Shown piece after piece: positions 36,951-45,695 of a DNA stretch of 64,000 nt. Source of the stretch: Thermocatellispora tengchongensis (GTDB lineage: Bacteria; Actinomycetota; Actinomycetes; Streptosporangiales; Streptosporangiaceae); NCBI RefSeq assembly GCF_014202315.1, contig NZ_JACHGN010000022.1, forward strand, positions 137,509 through 201,508, in the 5' to 3' direction. Below the pieces are notes generated by a model. That model was not told the origin of the DNA, searched no databases, and saw only the letters and a program-made list of their open reading frames with translations. Each line of letters opens with the position of its first letter. Position 1 is the first letter of the stretch. A program made the translations under genes and the position numbers.

Positions 36951-39590
36951 TCACCCTCCGTTCAGGCGCACCACGCCGGAGGAGCCGTCCACCGTGACGG
37001 GGCTGCCGGTCGCGATGCTGTCGGTGGCGTGCGCGACGCCGACCACGGCCGGGATGCCGTACTCCCTGGCCACCACCGCGCCGTGCGAGTTCGCCCCGCC
37101 CATCTCCATCACCAGGCCGCCCGCGGTGAGGAACAGCGGGGTCCAGCCGGGGTCGGTGGACGGGCAGATGAGGATCTCGCCCGGCTCCAGCTTCGCGCCC
37201 ACCGGGTCGAGCACCACCCGGGCCGGGCCGGTGACCGTGCCGGCGGAGGCGGGCGTGCCGGTCAGGGCGTCCTGTCCCTCTGGGCTCGGGGCCGCCGCCT
37301 CGGGGTCGCTGCCGTCGGACAGCAGCACCCGCGGCACCCGCCGCCGTGCCAGTTCGCGCCGGTAGTCCTCGCGCCGGGCCGCCACGACCCCGCGCAGGTC
37401 GGCCCGGCCGCCGCGGGCCGCCGCCCGCGCCTCGGGGATCGTGAGGAAGAACACGTCGGCCGGGTCGGCGAGCACGCCGCGCGCGGCCAGCTCCTCGCCC
37501 ACCGCCGCGAGCTGCCGCCGCGCCGCGGCCAGCACCCGCACGATGAGGAACTTGGGCAGCTCGCGCAGCCCGGCCAGGGCCCGGGTGCGGCGCAGCGCGG
37601 CCCGCGCGATCCGTCCCCTCGTGCCGCCGATCCGGCCGCCGATCACCTCGATCATGCGCTCGGCCTCCTCGGCGCCGCGGGCGAAGACGACGTCGGGGGC
37701 GCGGGCCGGATCGTCCAGGCGCAGGTAGTTGGCGATCACGCCGAGGACGTGCTCGGGGTCCTCCGACCAGCGCGGCAGGCCGAGGTCGATCTCGGCCACG
37801 GCGCGGTCGCCGTAGTCGGCCAGGAACCCGGCCAGCTCGGCGGCCACGACCGGCGGCAGGCCGCCGGAGCGGTGCAGGGCGGCCAACTCGGCGGGCGTGC
37901 GGGACAGCAGCGCCTCCGCCGCCGCGGGCTCGGCCCCGATCCGCGCCGCGGCGTGCCACAGCGCGAGGTCCATCTCGGTGGTCACGTTGTGCGGCAGGCC
38001 GCGCAGCACCGTCTGCACCTCGTCGCCGGTGACCCGGTCGCCGGCCAGCTTGGCGGCCAGGGCGAGCATCGCGAACCCGGCCGCGGGCGCGGGCAGGATC
38101 GCCGGGGCCAGCGGGATGGCCCGCGTGCCCAGCAGCCGCAGCACGTGGTCCAGCCGGGCCTCGGCCGTCGCCCCTGCCGGTGGTCCCGCGGCGAGGTGCG
38201 CGTCGAGACGGGCGCGTACGCGGGCGGCGTCGCGGAGCGCGACCCGGGGATCGATCAGGTAGCGGATCGCGCGCGGCGGGACGCGGTGGCGGATCGCGAC
38301 CCGGGCGACCCGGCGGAGGAACGGCAGCCGGGAGCGGCGCACCACGCTCAGCCGGGGATCGCCGAGCAGGCCGCGCAGCACGACCGCCGACCTGGCCTCC
38401 ATGAAGTCCAGCACCCGGGGCCACAGCACGCGGCCCACCCGGCTGCGCATCACCCCGGTCACGTCCACGAACAGCCGGCCGCCCGCCTCGGCGAACGCGG
38501 GCGGCCCGGCCAGGGGGTCGGTGGGCGGGAAGCCGGCCTCCGCCGCCGCCGCGCTCGCAAGCACCCGGAACGCCGAGACGCCCATGGGCGTGATCGGGCG
38601 GTACAGGCCCTGCGCCACGGAGAAGCACAGGTAGACCCGCAGCCCGTCCTGCCCCTCGGGCACCGGGTGGAGCGTGGTGATCGGGCGGGCCTGGGTCAGC
38701 CAGATCCGCCCGGCGCCGTCGATCGCCCACTCGATGTCCTGCGGCGCGCCGTACAGGGTCTCGACCCTGGCGCCCAGGCGGGCCAGGGCGAGCACTTGGT
38801 CGTCGTCCAGGCAGGCGCCGGCGGGCGCGCCGCCTGTGACGCGCTCGACGCCGCCGCCGGGCAGCGGGCGTACGGACAGGGCCTTGTCGCCCGTACGGCG
38901 CTCCAGCACCCGGCCGATGCCCCTGTCCCCCACGAAGATGCCCATGTCCACCACGAAGCGGTCGGGGTTCACGGCGCCGGAGACGACCGCCTCGCCCAGG
39001 CCGGGCGCGGCCTCGATCACGGCCTGCCGCCTGCGCCCGGTCACCGGGTCGGCGGTGAACATCACCCCGGCCACCTCGGCCGGGACCATCTCCTGGACCA
39101 CCACCGCCAGGCGTACGGAACCGTGGTCGATGCCGTTGGCCGCGCGGTAGGCGACCGCGCGGTCGCTCCACAGCGAGGCCCAGCACCGGCGTACGGCGTC
39201 GGCCACGGCGCCGGGGCCGGCCACGTTGAGGAAGGTGTCCTGCTGCCCGGCGAAACTGGCCTGCGGCAGGTCCTCCGCCGTCGCCGAGGAGCGCACGGCC
39301 ACCGGGCCGCGCACCCGCTCGCGCAGGGCCAGGAGCACCGGCTCGGGCACCGGCGCCGCGAGCAGCGACTCGCGGGCCCGCGCCGCGAGCGCCGGCCCGT
39401 CCAGGCCGCCGGCCAGGAGCGCGTCCAGGCCCGCCGCCGACGCCACCTCCCGGTACGCATCGGTGGTGACGACGAACCCGGGCGGGACCGGCAGCCCCGC
39501 CCGCAGCAGGACCCCGAGGTTGACGGCCTTGCCGCCGGCCTCGTCGAGCATGTCCGCGCCGACCTCGGCGAGGTCGGCCACAACCCTCAT
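36951..39590 (-). CDS. PEP-synthase-related dikinase with rifampin-phosphotransferase domain order
   Basis: 879 residues. Residues 1-~315 are a PPDK-type ATP-grasp domain (GGKAVNLGVLLRAGLPVPPG, VRSSATAEDLPQASFAGQ). About 450 mostly helical residues follow. The C-terminal phosphohistidine swivel domain has His836 in GGANSHGAVVAREYGIPAVV. True PEP synthases have the His domain in the middle and a PEP-binding barrel at the end. The ATP-middle-His order and length instead match rifampin phosphotransferase (Rph). Whether the middle domain binds a rifamycin cannot be judged by eye. No rifamycin-associated element is seen upstream. Another small molecule could be the phosphate acceptor. Confidence 0.8.
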   Translation of the reverse strand: MRVVADLAEVGADMLDEAGGKAVNLGVLLRAGLPVPPGFVVTTDAYREVASAAGLDALLAGGLDGPALAARARESLLAAPVPEPVLLALRERVRGPVAVRSSATAEDLPQASFAGQQDTFLNVAGPGAVADAVRRCWASLWSDRAVAYRAANGIDHGSVRLAVVVQEMVPAEVAGVMFTADPVTGRRRQAVIEAAPGLGEAVVSGAVNPDRFVVDMGIFVGDRGIGRVLERRTGDKALSVRPLPGGGVERVTGGAPAGACLDDDQVLALARLGARVETLYGAPQDIEWAIDGAGRIWLTQARPITTLHPVPEGQDGLRVYLCFSVAQGLYRPITPMGVSAFRVLASAAAAEAGFPPTDPLAGPPAFAEAGGRLFVDVTGVMRSRVGRVLWPRVLDFMEARSAVVLRGLLGDPRLSVVRRSRLPFLRRVARVAIRHRVPPRAIRYLIDPRVALRDAARVRARLDAHLAAGPPAGATAEARLDHVLRLLGTRAIPLAPAILPAPAAGFAMLALAAKLAGDRVTGDEVQTVLRGLPHNVTTEMDLALWHAAARIGAEPAAAEALLSRTPAELAALHRSGGLPPVVAAELAGFLADYGDRAVAEIDLGLPRWSEDPEHVLGVIANYLRLDDPARAPDVVFARGAEEAERMIEVIGGRIGGTRGRIARAALRRTRALAGLRELPKFLIVRVLAAARRQLAAVGEELAARGVLADPADVFFLTIPEARAAARGGRADLRGVVAARREDYRRELARRRVPRVLLSDGSDPEAAAPSPEGQDALTGTPASAGTVTGPARVVLDPVGAKLEPGEILICPSTDPGWTPLFLTAGGLVMEMGGANSHGAVVAREYGIPAVVGVAHATDSIATGSPVTVDGSSGVVRLNGG

Positions 39591-39597
39591 GAACCCG

Positions 39598-39626
39598 ACG
39601 TTAACCGGGCGCCCCGATTAAGTCAA
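39598..39626 (-). promoter_or_regulatory. Promoter of the Rph-like gene, predicted leaderless
   Basis: On the minus strand TTGACT (39626-39621), a 17-base spacer and TAACGT (39603-39598) make a near-consensus housekeeping promoter. Only 7 bases separate the -10 box from the ATG at 39590, so transcription would start at or next to the A of the start codon. No ribosome binding site is present, consistent with a leaderless mRNA. Confidence 0.7.
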
Positions 39627-39655
39627 CGAGTGATGAAATCTTGGAGACGCCCGGC

Positions 39656-39868
39656 TCACAGCCAGGCGACGGTCACCTTGGACACCTCGGCGGCCGGCTC
39701 GGGGCCGGGCGCGGGACGCGCGACGCGGGTCGCGGCCTCCTCGGCGGAACGGCGGGCCTCCTCCGCGGCCCGGCGTGAGCGGTGGGCCTCCCACAGGGCG
39801 GCGGCGGTCACCGTGGTGGCCACGAAGGACAGGATCATGCTGGGGGTGTCGATTTCCACGCCCGTCAT
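39656..39868 (-). CDS. Small membrane-anchored coiled-coil protein
   Basis: 70 residues: a hydrophobic N-terminal segment (ILSFVATTVTAAALW), then a charged helix (EAHRSRRAAEEARRSAEEAATR) that could form a coiled coil, then a Pro-rich tail. No family recognised. ATG at 39868 has a weak ribosome binding site. Ordinary composition makes it plausible but unproven. Confidence 0.45.
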   Translation of the reverse strand: MTGVEIDTPSMILSFVATTVTAAALWEAHRSRRAAEEARRSAEEAATRVARPAPGPEPAAEVSKVTVAWL

Positions 39869-39923
39869 CGTAGGGACGCCCCCCGGCCCGGCCCCCCGGA
39901 TCTCCCGAGCCTTTACGCGCGGG

Positions 39924-40058
39924 CTCAGGTCCCGGGCTCAGGCCGCCGGCTCGGCTCTCGCGCTCAGGGCGCGGCTCAGGTCCCGGGCTGAGGCCGCCGG
40001 TTCGGCTCTCGCGCTCGGGCCGCCGGCTCAGGTCCCGGGCTCGGGTCCCGGGCTCAGG
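39924..40058. repeat. ~52-bp tandem repeat abutting the SDR gene
   Basis: CTCAGGTCCCGGGCTCAGGC begins units at 39924 and 39975 (51 bases apart), with a third, shortened unit at 40028. The array reaches the stop codon of the SDR gene on the minus strand (40054-40056). Internal CCCGGG palindromes recur. Non-coding. Confidence 0.8.
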
Positions 40059-40818
40059 TCATGGTCTTGCCGCCGTTGACGGCCAGGCGCTGGCCGGTGA
40101 TGTAGCGGGCGCCGGGGGAGGCGAGGAAGGCCACCGCCTCCGCCACGTCGGCCGGCACGCCCATGTGGCCCAGGGCCACTCCGGCGAGGTAGGGGGCGGT
40201 GTCCTCGTCGGTCACCTCGCCGTGGCGCTCCACCGGGATCCAGCCGGGCTCGACCGTGTTCACGGTGATGCCCAGGGGGCCCAGCTCCCGCGCCCAGGAG
40301 CGGGTCAGGCCGTGCATCGCGGCCTTGGCCGAGACGTAGTGGCTCATCTCGGGGTTGCCCAGGTCGGTGACCTCGCTGCCCACGTTGACGATCCGGCCGC
40401 CGCCCGCCGCGCGCATGGCGGGCAGCACGGCCTGTAGCAGCAGCAGCGGCGCCTTGACGAAGAAGCGGAGCTGGGCCAGATGGTCCTCCCAGGTGAGCTT
40501 CTCCACCGGGATCGTCGGCTGCGGCCCGGTCGCGTTGTTGACCAGCAGGGCGATCGGGCCGGCGCGGTCGGTGATCTCGGCGACGGCATCGCGCACGGCG
40601 TCCTCGTCGGTCACGTCGAAGCGCGCCACGTGCGCCGCGCCGCCCGCCGCGGCGATGCGGCCGGCCACGGCGGTGGCGCCAGCCGTGTCGTGGGCGTAGT
40701 TCACCGCCACGTGCCAGCCGTCGGCGGCCAGCCGCTCGGCGATGACCGCGCCGAGCCCGCGCGATGCGCCGGTCACCAGCGCGGTGCCTCGCGCGCCGGC
40801 CTTGGGGGATTCGTCCAC
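40054..40818 (-). CDS. SDR family oxidoreductase (FabG-like)
   Basis: 254 residues from GTG 40818, which has AAGGAG 6-7 bases upstream. Classical short-chain dehydrogenase: NADP-binding TGASRGLGAVIAERL, NNATGPQ in place of NNAG, the Ser in NVGSEV, and the catalytic YVSAK. The C-terminus GQRLAVNGGKTMT is the usual end. Probably a 3-oxoacyl-ACP reductase or similar; the neighbouring acyl-ACP desaturase hints at lipid metabolism. Substrate not determined. Confidence 0.88.
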   Translation of the reverse strand: MDESPKAGARGTALVTGASRGLGAVIAERLAADGWHVAVNYAHDTAGATAVAGRIAAAGGAAHVARFDVTDEDAVRDAVAEITDRAGPIALLVNNATGPQPTIPVEKLTWEDHLAQLRFFVKAPLLLLQAVLPAMRAAGGGRIVNVGSEVTDLGNPEMSHYVSAKAAMHGLTRSWARELGPLGITVNTVEPGWIPVERHGEVTDEDTAPYLAGVALGHMGVPADVAEAVAFLASPGARYITGQRLAVNGGKTMT

Positions 40819-40917
40819 GCCGCACTCCTTGTCGCTGTCGGGATGTCGGTCACATCGTGCCAAAAGCGGCGGGCCGACGGCGGCATGGGGACGGCGGCGT
40901 GGGGACGTACCCGGGCC

Positions 40918-41859
40918 TCAGACCTTGGCGGCGGCGGCGCGGCGGGCGGCGCGGCGCTCGACGAACCGGGACGCGGTGACCTCCAGCCGCTCCAGGAACG
41001 CGGCCAGCTCCTCGCGGGCCTTCTCGCCCTCGGGCCCGAGGTCGGTCAGCTCGAACACCTTCCACTGCCGCAGCACCGGCATGAGGACGTCGTCGATGTG
41101 CAGGCGCAGGTCGTAGATGCCCTCGTGGGCGATGACCATCGCCTTGCGGCTGAAGCCCTCGATGCTCGCGCCCGGCATCTGGAAGGTGGTGACCACGTCG
41201 GTCACGGCGCGCATCGCCTGGTCGGGGGCCACCTCCAGGGCCGCGCCGAGCAGGTTGCGGTAGAAGAGCATGTGCAGGTTCTCGTCGGCGGCGATCCGGG
41301 CGAGCAGCCGCTCGCAGTTGGGCTCGCCGGCCGCCTTGCCGGTGTTGCGGTGCGCGATGCGCGTGGCCAGCTCCTGGAAGGACACGTACGAGAGCTGCTG
41401 CAGCATCGTGCCGTACTCGGTGGCGAACCCGGTGCTCATGTGCACCATGCGGGCCCGCTCCAGCGCCACCGGATCGACCGCCCGGGTGACGGTGAGGTAG
41501 TCGCGCAGCGCGACGCTGTGCCGGGCCTCCTCGGCCGTCCAGCGGTGCACCCAGGTGCCCCAGGCGCCGTCGCGGCCGAACGTGGTGGCGATCTCGTGGT
41601 GGTAGCTCGGCAGGTTGTCCTCGGTGAGCAGGTTGACGATCAGCGAGATCCGGGCCGGCTCGGGCAGCTTGGAGTCGGACTCGGACCACGCCTCACCGCC
41701 GAGCACCCCGTCGAAGTCGCGCCCCTCGCTCCACGGCACGTACTCGTGCGGGAACCACTCCTTGGCGACGTTGAGGTGGCGGTCCAGCTCCTGGGCCACC
41801 ACCGGCTCCAGTTCGTGCAGAAGCTGTGTCTGGCTCAGCACGGCCCTGGACTTCGGCAT
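40918..41859 (-). CDS. Acyl-ACP desaturase (ferritin-like di-iron)
   Basis: 313 residues. The di-iron ligands lie in TEDNLPSYHHEI, TAEEARHSVALRDY and ADENLHMLFY, the two E-E-x-x-H pairs of the stearoyl-ACP desaturase (DesA) family. It introduces a double bond into ACP-bound fatty acids, adjusting membrane fluidity. ATG at 41859 with GGGGAG upstream. A 29-bp palindrome 22 bases ahead of the start is the likely repressor site. Confidence 0.92.
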   Translation of the reverse strand: MPKSRAVLSQTQLLHELEPVVAQELDRHLNVAKEWFPHEYVPWSEGRDFDGVLGGEAWSESDSKLPEPARISLIVNLLTEDNLPSYHHEIATTFGRDGAWGTWVHRWTAEEARHSVALRDYLTVTRAVDPVALERARMVHMSTGFATEYGTMLQQLSYVSFQELATRIAHRNTGKAAGEPNCERLLARIAADENLHMLFYRNLLGAALEVAPDQAMRAVTDVVTTFQMPGASIEGFSRKAMVIAHEGIYDLRLHIDDVLMPVLRQWKVFELTDLGPEGEKAREELAAFLERLEVTASRFVERRAARRAAAAKV

Positions 41860-41881
41860 TCCCGACTCCCCTTCGTACGAT

Positions 41882-41910
41882 CTACGGAACCGTAACCTAC
41901 GTTACCGTAG
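41882..41910. promoter_or_regulatory. 29-bp palindromic operator upstream of the desaturase
   Basis: CTACGGAACCGTA (41882-41894) faces TACGTTACCGTAG (41898-41910); 11 of 14 positions in each arm pair around 41896. The half-sites also form a direct repeat (ACGGAACCGTA / ACGTTACCGTA). This is the size and symmetry of TetR-family operators, which often control acyl-ACP desaturases in actinomycetes. No TetR gene lies in the window. Confidence 0.65.
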
Positions 41911-41949
41911 CTTCTCGCCGATGGCGTAAGGGGGACAATTCGCCGGGAA

Positions 41950-42624
41950 TTATCCGGTTGGGCGTTTCGCGGTGAGGGACAGCGCGATCAGCAGGACCAT
42001 GAGCGCGTCGGTGACCAGCAGCAGGCGCTGGAGCAGGCCGTGGTACGCCGGGCCGGCGATCAGATCGGCGAGCGGCGAGCCCGGATGGGCGGCGAGGAAG
42101 GCCGCCAGCAGCAGCGCTCCGGCCACGGCGGTGCCCCGGATCGCCACCCGGCGGGGGAACGCCGGGCGGTTGCGGGTCAGCGCCAGCGCCGCGCAGGGCA
42201 GGCCGGTGAACACCACGGCCGCGGACCAGCGGTGGATCTCCCCGCCCATGGACGTCACCCCCGGCGTCGGATCGGTGGGGAAGATCGCGGTGAGCACCAG
42301 GCCCAGCGCGACCGCCACCAGCAGCACCCGGGTCGCCGCCGTGCGGGCGGGGTCGGCCTGGGCCAGCCCGAAGGTCACCCACAGGCAGCCCATCGCGAGC
42401 GCCAGCGTGGCGGCGAGCATCCCGCCGTACGCGCCGGGGTCCAGCGCGTACTCGCTGACCAGGCCGGTGAGCGGGCTGACCGAGGCGGACGCGGCCAGGT
42501 GCGCGTACGCCATCGCCCCCAACGCCACGACCGGGCCCGCCGCCCCCAGCCACGCCCACACCCGCAGCGGTCCGAGCGCGGACGCCTCGCCCGGCGCACC
42601 GGGCCGCGAGGCCAGGGACGTCAT
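41950..42624 (-). CDS. DUF998 family membrane protein
   Basis: 224 residues, about six membrane segments. Family features include SPLTGLVSEYALDPGAYG after the first helix, AIFPTDPTPG and GEIHRWSAAVVF. The ATG overlaps the stop of the glycosyltransferase gene (ATGA), so the two are translationally coupled. Function unknown. Confidence 0.82.
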   Translation of the reverse strand: MTSLASRPGAPGEASALGPLRVWAWLGAAGPVVALGAMAYAHLAASASVSPLTGLVSEYALDPGAYGGMLAATLALAMGCLWVTFGLAQADPARTAATRVLLVAVALGLVLTAIFPTDPTPGVTSMGGEIHRWSAAVVFTGLPCAALALTRNRPAFPRRVAIRGTAVAGALLLAAFLAAHPGSPLADLIAGPAYHGLLQRLLLVTDALMVLLIALSLTAKRPTG

Positions 42625-43844
42625 CGCGCCAGCTCCGCGTAGATCGCCTCGAACCGCGCCAGCGACGCCTGGTGGTCGTGCGTGAGCGCGATCTCCCGGC
42701 TGGCCGCGCCCATCCGCGCCCGCCCGTCGTCGGAGGTCAGGATCTCGGTGAGGTGCCGGGCCAGGGACAGCACGTCGCCCGGCCGGTACAGGTGGCCGTT
42801 CTCGCCCGGGTGGACGAGGTGGGGCAGGGCCATCGCGTCGGCCGCCACCACCGGCAGCCCGCTCGCCATCGCCTCCAGGGTCGCGATGCTCTGCAGCTCC
42901 GCCACGCCCGGCATGCAGAAGAGGTCGGCCGCGGCGTACGCCTGCGGCAGCGCCTCGTCCGGGACGAAGCCGAGGAAGCGCACCCGGTCGCCCACGCCGA
43001 TGCGGTGCGCCAGCCGCTCCAGCTCCTCCCGCTTGGAGCCCGAGCCGACCAGCGCGAGCTGCGCGTCGGTGGTGTTGAGCACGTGCGGCAGCGCCCGGAT
43101 CGGCTCGTCGAGGCGCTTCTCCTCGTCCAGCCGCCCCACGAACAGCACGGTCGGCCGGTCCGGCAGGTCGAACAGCTTGCGCGCCCATGCCTTCGGCTCG
43201 GCGAAGGGGTGGAAGCGCGACAGGTCGATGCCGCAGGAGACCGCCTCCACCTCGCGCGCGAAGCCCTTCTCGGCCAGGAGCCCGGCGGCGATGCGGGTCG
43301 GCGTGGTGACGTGGTCGGCCCGGGAGAAGATCCGCCGGAAGTCCCGCCAGGCCAGGTCGCCCGCCTTGGCGCGCAGCCGCGCGGGGATGTGCGCGAACTG
43401 GAACAGGTTGTCGGGCATGAAGTGGTTGGTCGCCACCACCGGCACCCCGGCCCGCCGCGCCGCCGCGACGGCCGCCCGGCCCACCACGAAGTGGCCCTGC
43501 GTGTGCACCACGTCCGGCGCGATGGCCGAGACGTACACGTCGAGCCGGGTCGGCACCGAGACGCGCATGGTCGGGTGCACCATCAGCCGGGCCGAGCGCA
43601 GGCGGTGCACCAGCACGCCCTCCACCCGCTCGGTGCGGGCCTTGCCGTCGTCGGAGGCGCACACCACGTGCACGTCGTTGCCTCGCGCGGCCAGGCCGGT
43701 GGCCAGCCGGTGGGTGAAGTACGCGGCGCCGTTCACGTCCGGCGGGTAGGTGTCGGTCGCGATCATCACCCGGCGCGGCCGTTCGGCGGCGGGGGCGGGG
43801 GCGGCGTCGAGCCGGGCGGCTTCGGTGGGGAGGGGCAGCACCAT
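42621..43844 (-). CDS. GT4-type glycosyltransferase (mannosyltransferase-like)
   Basis: 407 residues in the GT-B fold. N-terminal MIATDTYPPDVNGAAYFTHRLA, mid HTQGHFVVGRAAVAAA, nucleotide-sugar site FVGRLDEEKRLDEPIRALP and the E-x7-E motif region GVAELQSIATLEAMASGLPVV. It resembles actinobacterial alpha-mannosyl or glucosyltransferases of lipid glycosylation. It forms an operon with the DUF998 protein, which may be its membrane partner. An internal Met before IATDTYPP is an alternative start. Confidence 0.87.
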   Translation of the reverse strand: MVLPLPTEAARLDAAPAPAAERPRRVMIATDTYPPDVNGAAYFTHRLATGLAARGNDVHVVCASDDGKARTERVEGVLVHRLRSARLMVHPTMRVSVPTRLDVYVSAIAPDVVHTQGHFVVGRAAVAAARRAGVPVVATNHFMPDNLFQFAHIPARLRAKAGDLAWRDFRRIFSRADHVTTPTRIAAGLLAEKGFAREVEAVSCGIDLSRFHPFAEPKAWARKLFDLPDRPTVLFVGRLDEEKRLDEPIRALPHVLNTTDAQLALVGSGSKREELERLAHRIGVGDRVRFLGFVPDEALPQAYAAADLFCMPGVAELQSIATLEAMASGLPVVAADAMALPHLVHPGENGHLYRPGDVLSLARHLTEILTSDDGRARMGAASREIALTHDHQASLARFEAIYAELAR

Positions 43845-43877
43845 CGGTGGGACTCCAGGTTCGGTGAAGATGGGTCG

Positions 43878-44696
43878 TCAGCGGGTCAAGGGGGTCGTTC
43901 TGGCCAGGGCGAAGGTGCCCGCGGCGGTCAGCACGGCCGCCACGGCGGCCGTGACCGTGCCGGTGAGGCCGGTGGGCAGGGGCTCGTCCAGCAGCAGCGC
44001 GCCGAACGCGATGGCCGTCAGCGGGTCGGCGAGCTGGAGGGTGGCGAAGGAGACGCCGAAGTGGCCCACGGCGTACGCGCGTTGCAGCAGCGCCAGGGCG
44101 ATCAGCAGCGGGGCGGGCAGCGCCAGGAGGAACCACCACTCCCAGGCGCCGTCCACCAGCACCCGGGTCAGCGTCGCGGCTGCGCCGTAGAGCACGCCCG
44201 CGCTCATCGCGAGCAGCCCGGCCCGCCACGACGGGTTCGCCCCCCGCGCCGCGCCCCACAGCATCAGCGCCACCAGCGCGGCCACGCCGAGCAGGATCAC
44301 CGCGTCCGGCGTGCTCAGGCTGGGCGAGCCCGTCGGCGCGGGCACGATCAGCACCAGGCCGATCAGGCCCGAGCTGACCACCGCCGCCGCGGCCAGCTCG
44401 CCGCGCGCCGGCTTGCGGCCGTGCAGCGCGGCGGCGATCGGCAGCGCGAACAGCAGGCTCGCCACGCCCATCGGCTGCACGATCGTGAGCGGGCCCAGGC
44501 TCAGCGCCAGGATGTGCAGCACGCCGCCCGCGGCGATGGACACGCCGCCGAGCAGCCACCGTGGCCGCCTGACCAGGGCGGTCAGTCCGGGGCGCTCCGC
44601 CCGCACGGCCTCGTACTGCTGCACCGCCGCGCCGAGGGCGAACAGCAGCGAGCCCAGCAGGGCCACGCCGGCCGCGAGCACGGTCGTTGCGGTCAC
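43878..44696 (-). CDS. DMT superfamily transporter
   Basis: 272 residues, nine to ten membrane helices, with an EamA-like duplicated pattern (LTIVQPMGVASLLFALPIAA and VSFATLQLADPLTAIAFGALL). Start GTG at 44696 with AAAGGAG upstream. The cargo is unknown. 33 bases ahead of the glycosyltransferase gene, same strand. Confidence 0.82.
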   Translation of the reverse strand: MTATTVLAAGVALLGSLLFALGAAVQQYEAVRAERPGLTALVRRPRWLLGGVSIAAGGVLHILALSLGPLTIVQPMGVASLLFALPIAAALHGRKPARGELAAAAVVSSGLIGLVLIVPAPTGSPSLSTPDAVILLGVAALVALMLWGAARGANPSWRAGLLAMSAGVLYGAAATLTRVLVDGAWEWWFLLALPAPLLIALALLQRAYAVGHFGVSFATLQLADPLTAIAFGALLLDEPLPTGLTGTVTAAVAAVLTAAGTFALARTTPLTR

Positions 44697-44878
44697 CGGG
44701 GACTCCTTTCCGCAGCCCTCACCTGCATGAAGACATGGCGAGATGGCCGGAACACCTCATGCGGGCGTCCGGTAACGAACGTTCAGTGGACTAGTGCCAG
44801 CCTGTCGGCGCACGCTGCCTCAGGGCCATAGGGGATCACCCTGAGAGCCCTGGGAGTTCTCTTAGAGACCCCCCGAGA

Positions 44879-44895
44879 GACCCCCAAGGGGGGTC
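44879..44895 (-). terminator. Probable terminator hairpin after dedA
   Basis: GACCCCC-AAG-GGGGGTC is a 7-bp perfect stem, and a second GACCCCCC arm at 44867 offers an alternative pairing. It lies about 20 bases past the dedA stop on the minus strand. No T-run. Confidence 0.45.
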
Positions 44896-44916
44896 AGGGA
44901 GATTCCGTAGGGGGAG

Positions 44917-45576
44917 TCAGGGGTCGGAGGTCGCCAGCGCGGGCAGTTCGTCGCCGTCGCCGGTGCGGGGGGAACGGGCGGCGCGGCGCTTGCGGACGTA
45001 CCGGATGATCTCCACGACGGTGGTGACCGTGAGCGCGATGCCCAGCCCGAGCAGCAGGCCCTTGATCGGGTCGTTCTCGAAGGCCAGCCCGCCGAGGTAA
45101 CCCACCATGGCGGAGTAGACGGCCCACGAGCCCGCGGCGAGGGTGTCGAAGAAGGCGAAGGAGCGCGCGGGGTAGCCGACCGCGCCCATGGTCATCGTGG
45201 TGGCGGTCCTGCCGCCGGGGATGTAGCGGGCGACGACCAGCACCAGGCCGCCGCGCTCGGCCAGCGCCCGCTCGGCCCAGGCGAACGCCTTGTGCCGGCG
45301 GGTGCCGGGTCTCAGCCGGGCCCGCAGCCGCGAGCCGCCCAGGCGGCCGATGGCGTACGAGACGTGGTCCCCGGCGAACGCGCCGAGGGCCGCGGCCGCC
45401 ACCACGCCGAACAGGTTGGGATCGCCGGCCGCGGCGAACACGCCCGCGGTGATCACCGAGGTCTCGCTCGGCACCGCGGGGAAGAAACCATCGATCAGCG
45501 ACACCGCGAACAGCGCCAGGTAGACCCATGGGGAGGTCATCACCTGGTGCAGCAGGTCGAGGATTACGTCTGTCAT
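44917..45576 (-). CDS. DedA family membrane protein
   Basis: 219 residues (GTG one codon upstream is an alternative). Family signatures: LIDGFFPAVPSETSVITAGV, GDHVSYAIGRLGG and the conserved ARYIPGGRTATTMTMGAVGYP with its paired Arg. Several hydrophobic segments. DedA/SNARE-associated proteins are lipid scramblases/flippases, including the undecaprenyl-phosphate type. Monocistronic, with GGAGAG upstream. Confidence 0.92.
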   Translation of the reverse strand: MTDVILDLLHQVMTSPWVYLALFAVSLIDGFFPAVPSETSVITAGVFAAAGDPNLFGVVAAAALGAFAGDHVSYAIGRLGGSRLRARLRPGTRRHKAFAWAERALAERGGLVLVVARYIPGGRTATTMTMGAVGYPARSFAFFDTLAAGSWAVYSAMVGYLGGLAFENDPIKGLLLGLGIALTVTTVVEIIRYVRKRRAARSPRTGDGDELPALATSDP

Positions 45577-45695
45577 CACCGGCTCTCCGGGTGGTCGGGT
45601 GGAATCACCACCCGAACTCTCCCGTCGGGCCGTGGCCGCGGACCATCGGGGATCGCCCCCAAAGCGGGGTCAGGTGTCCCCGGCGCCGGTAAGGG

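Noticed and set aside
36951..39590. Phosphoenolpyruvate synthase (PpsA)
   Set aside because: The phosphohistidine domain is at the extreme C-terminus and the PEP-binding barrel is absent, so the PpsA domain order does not fit.
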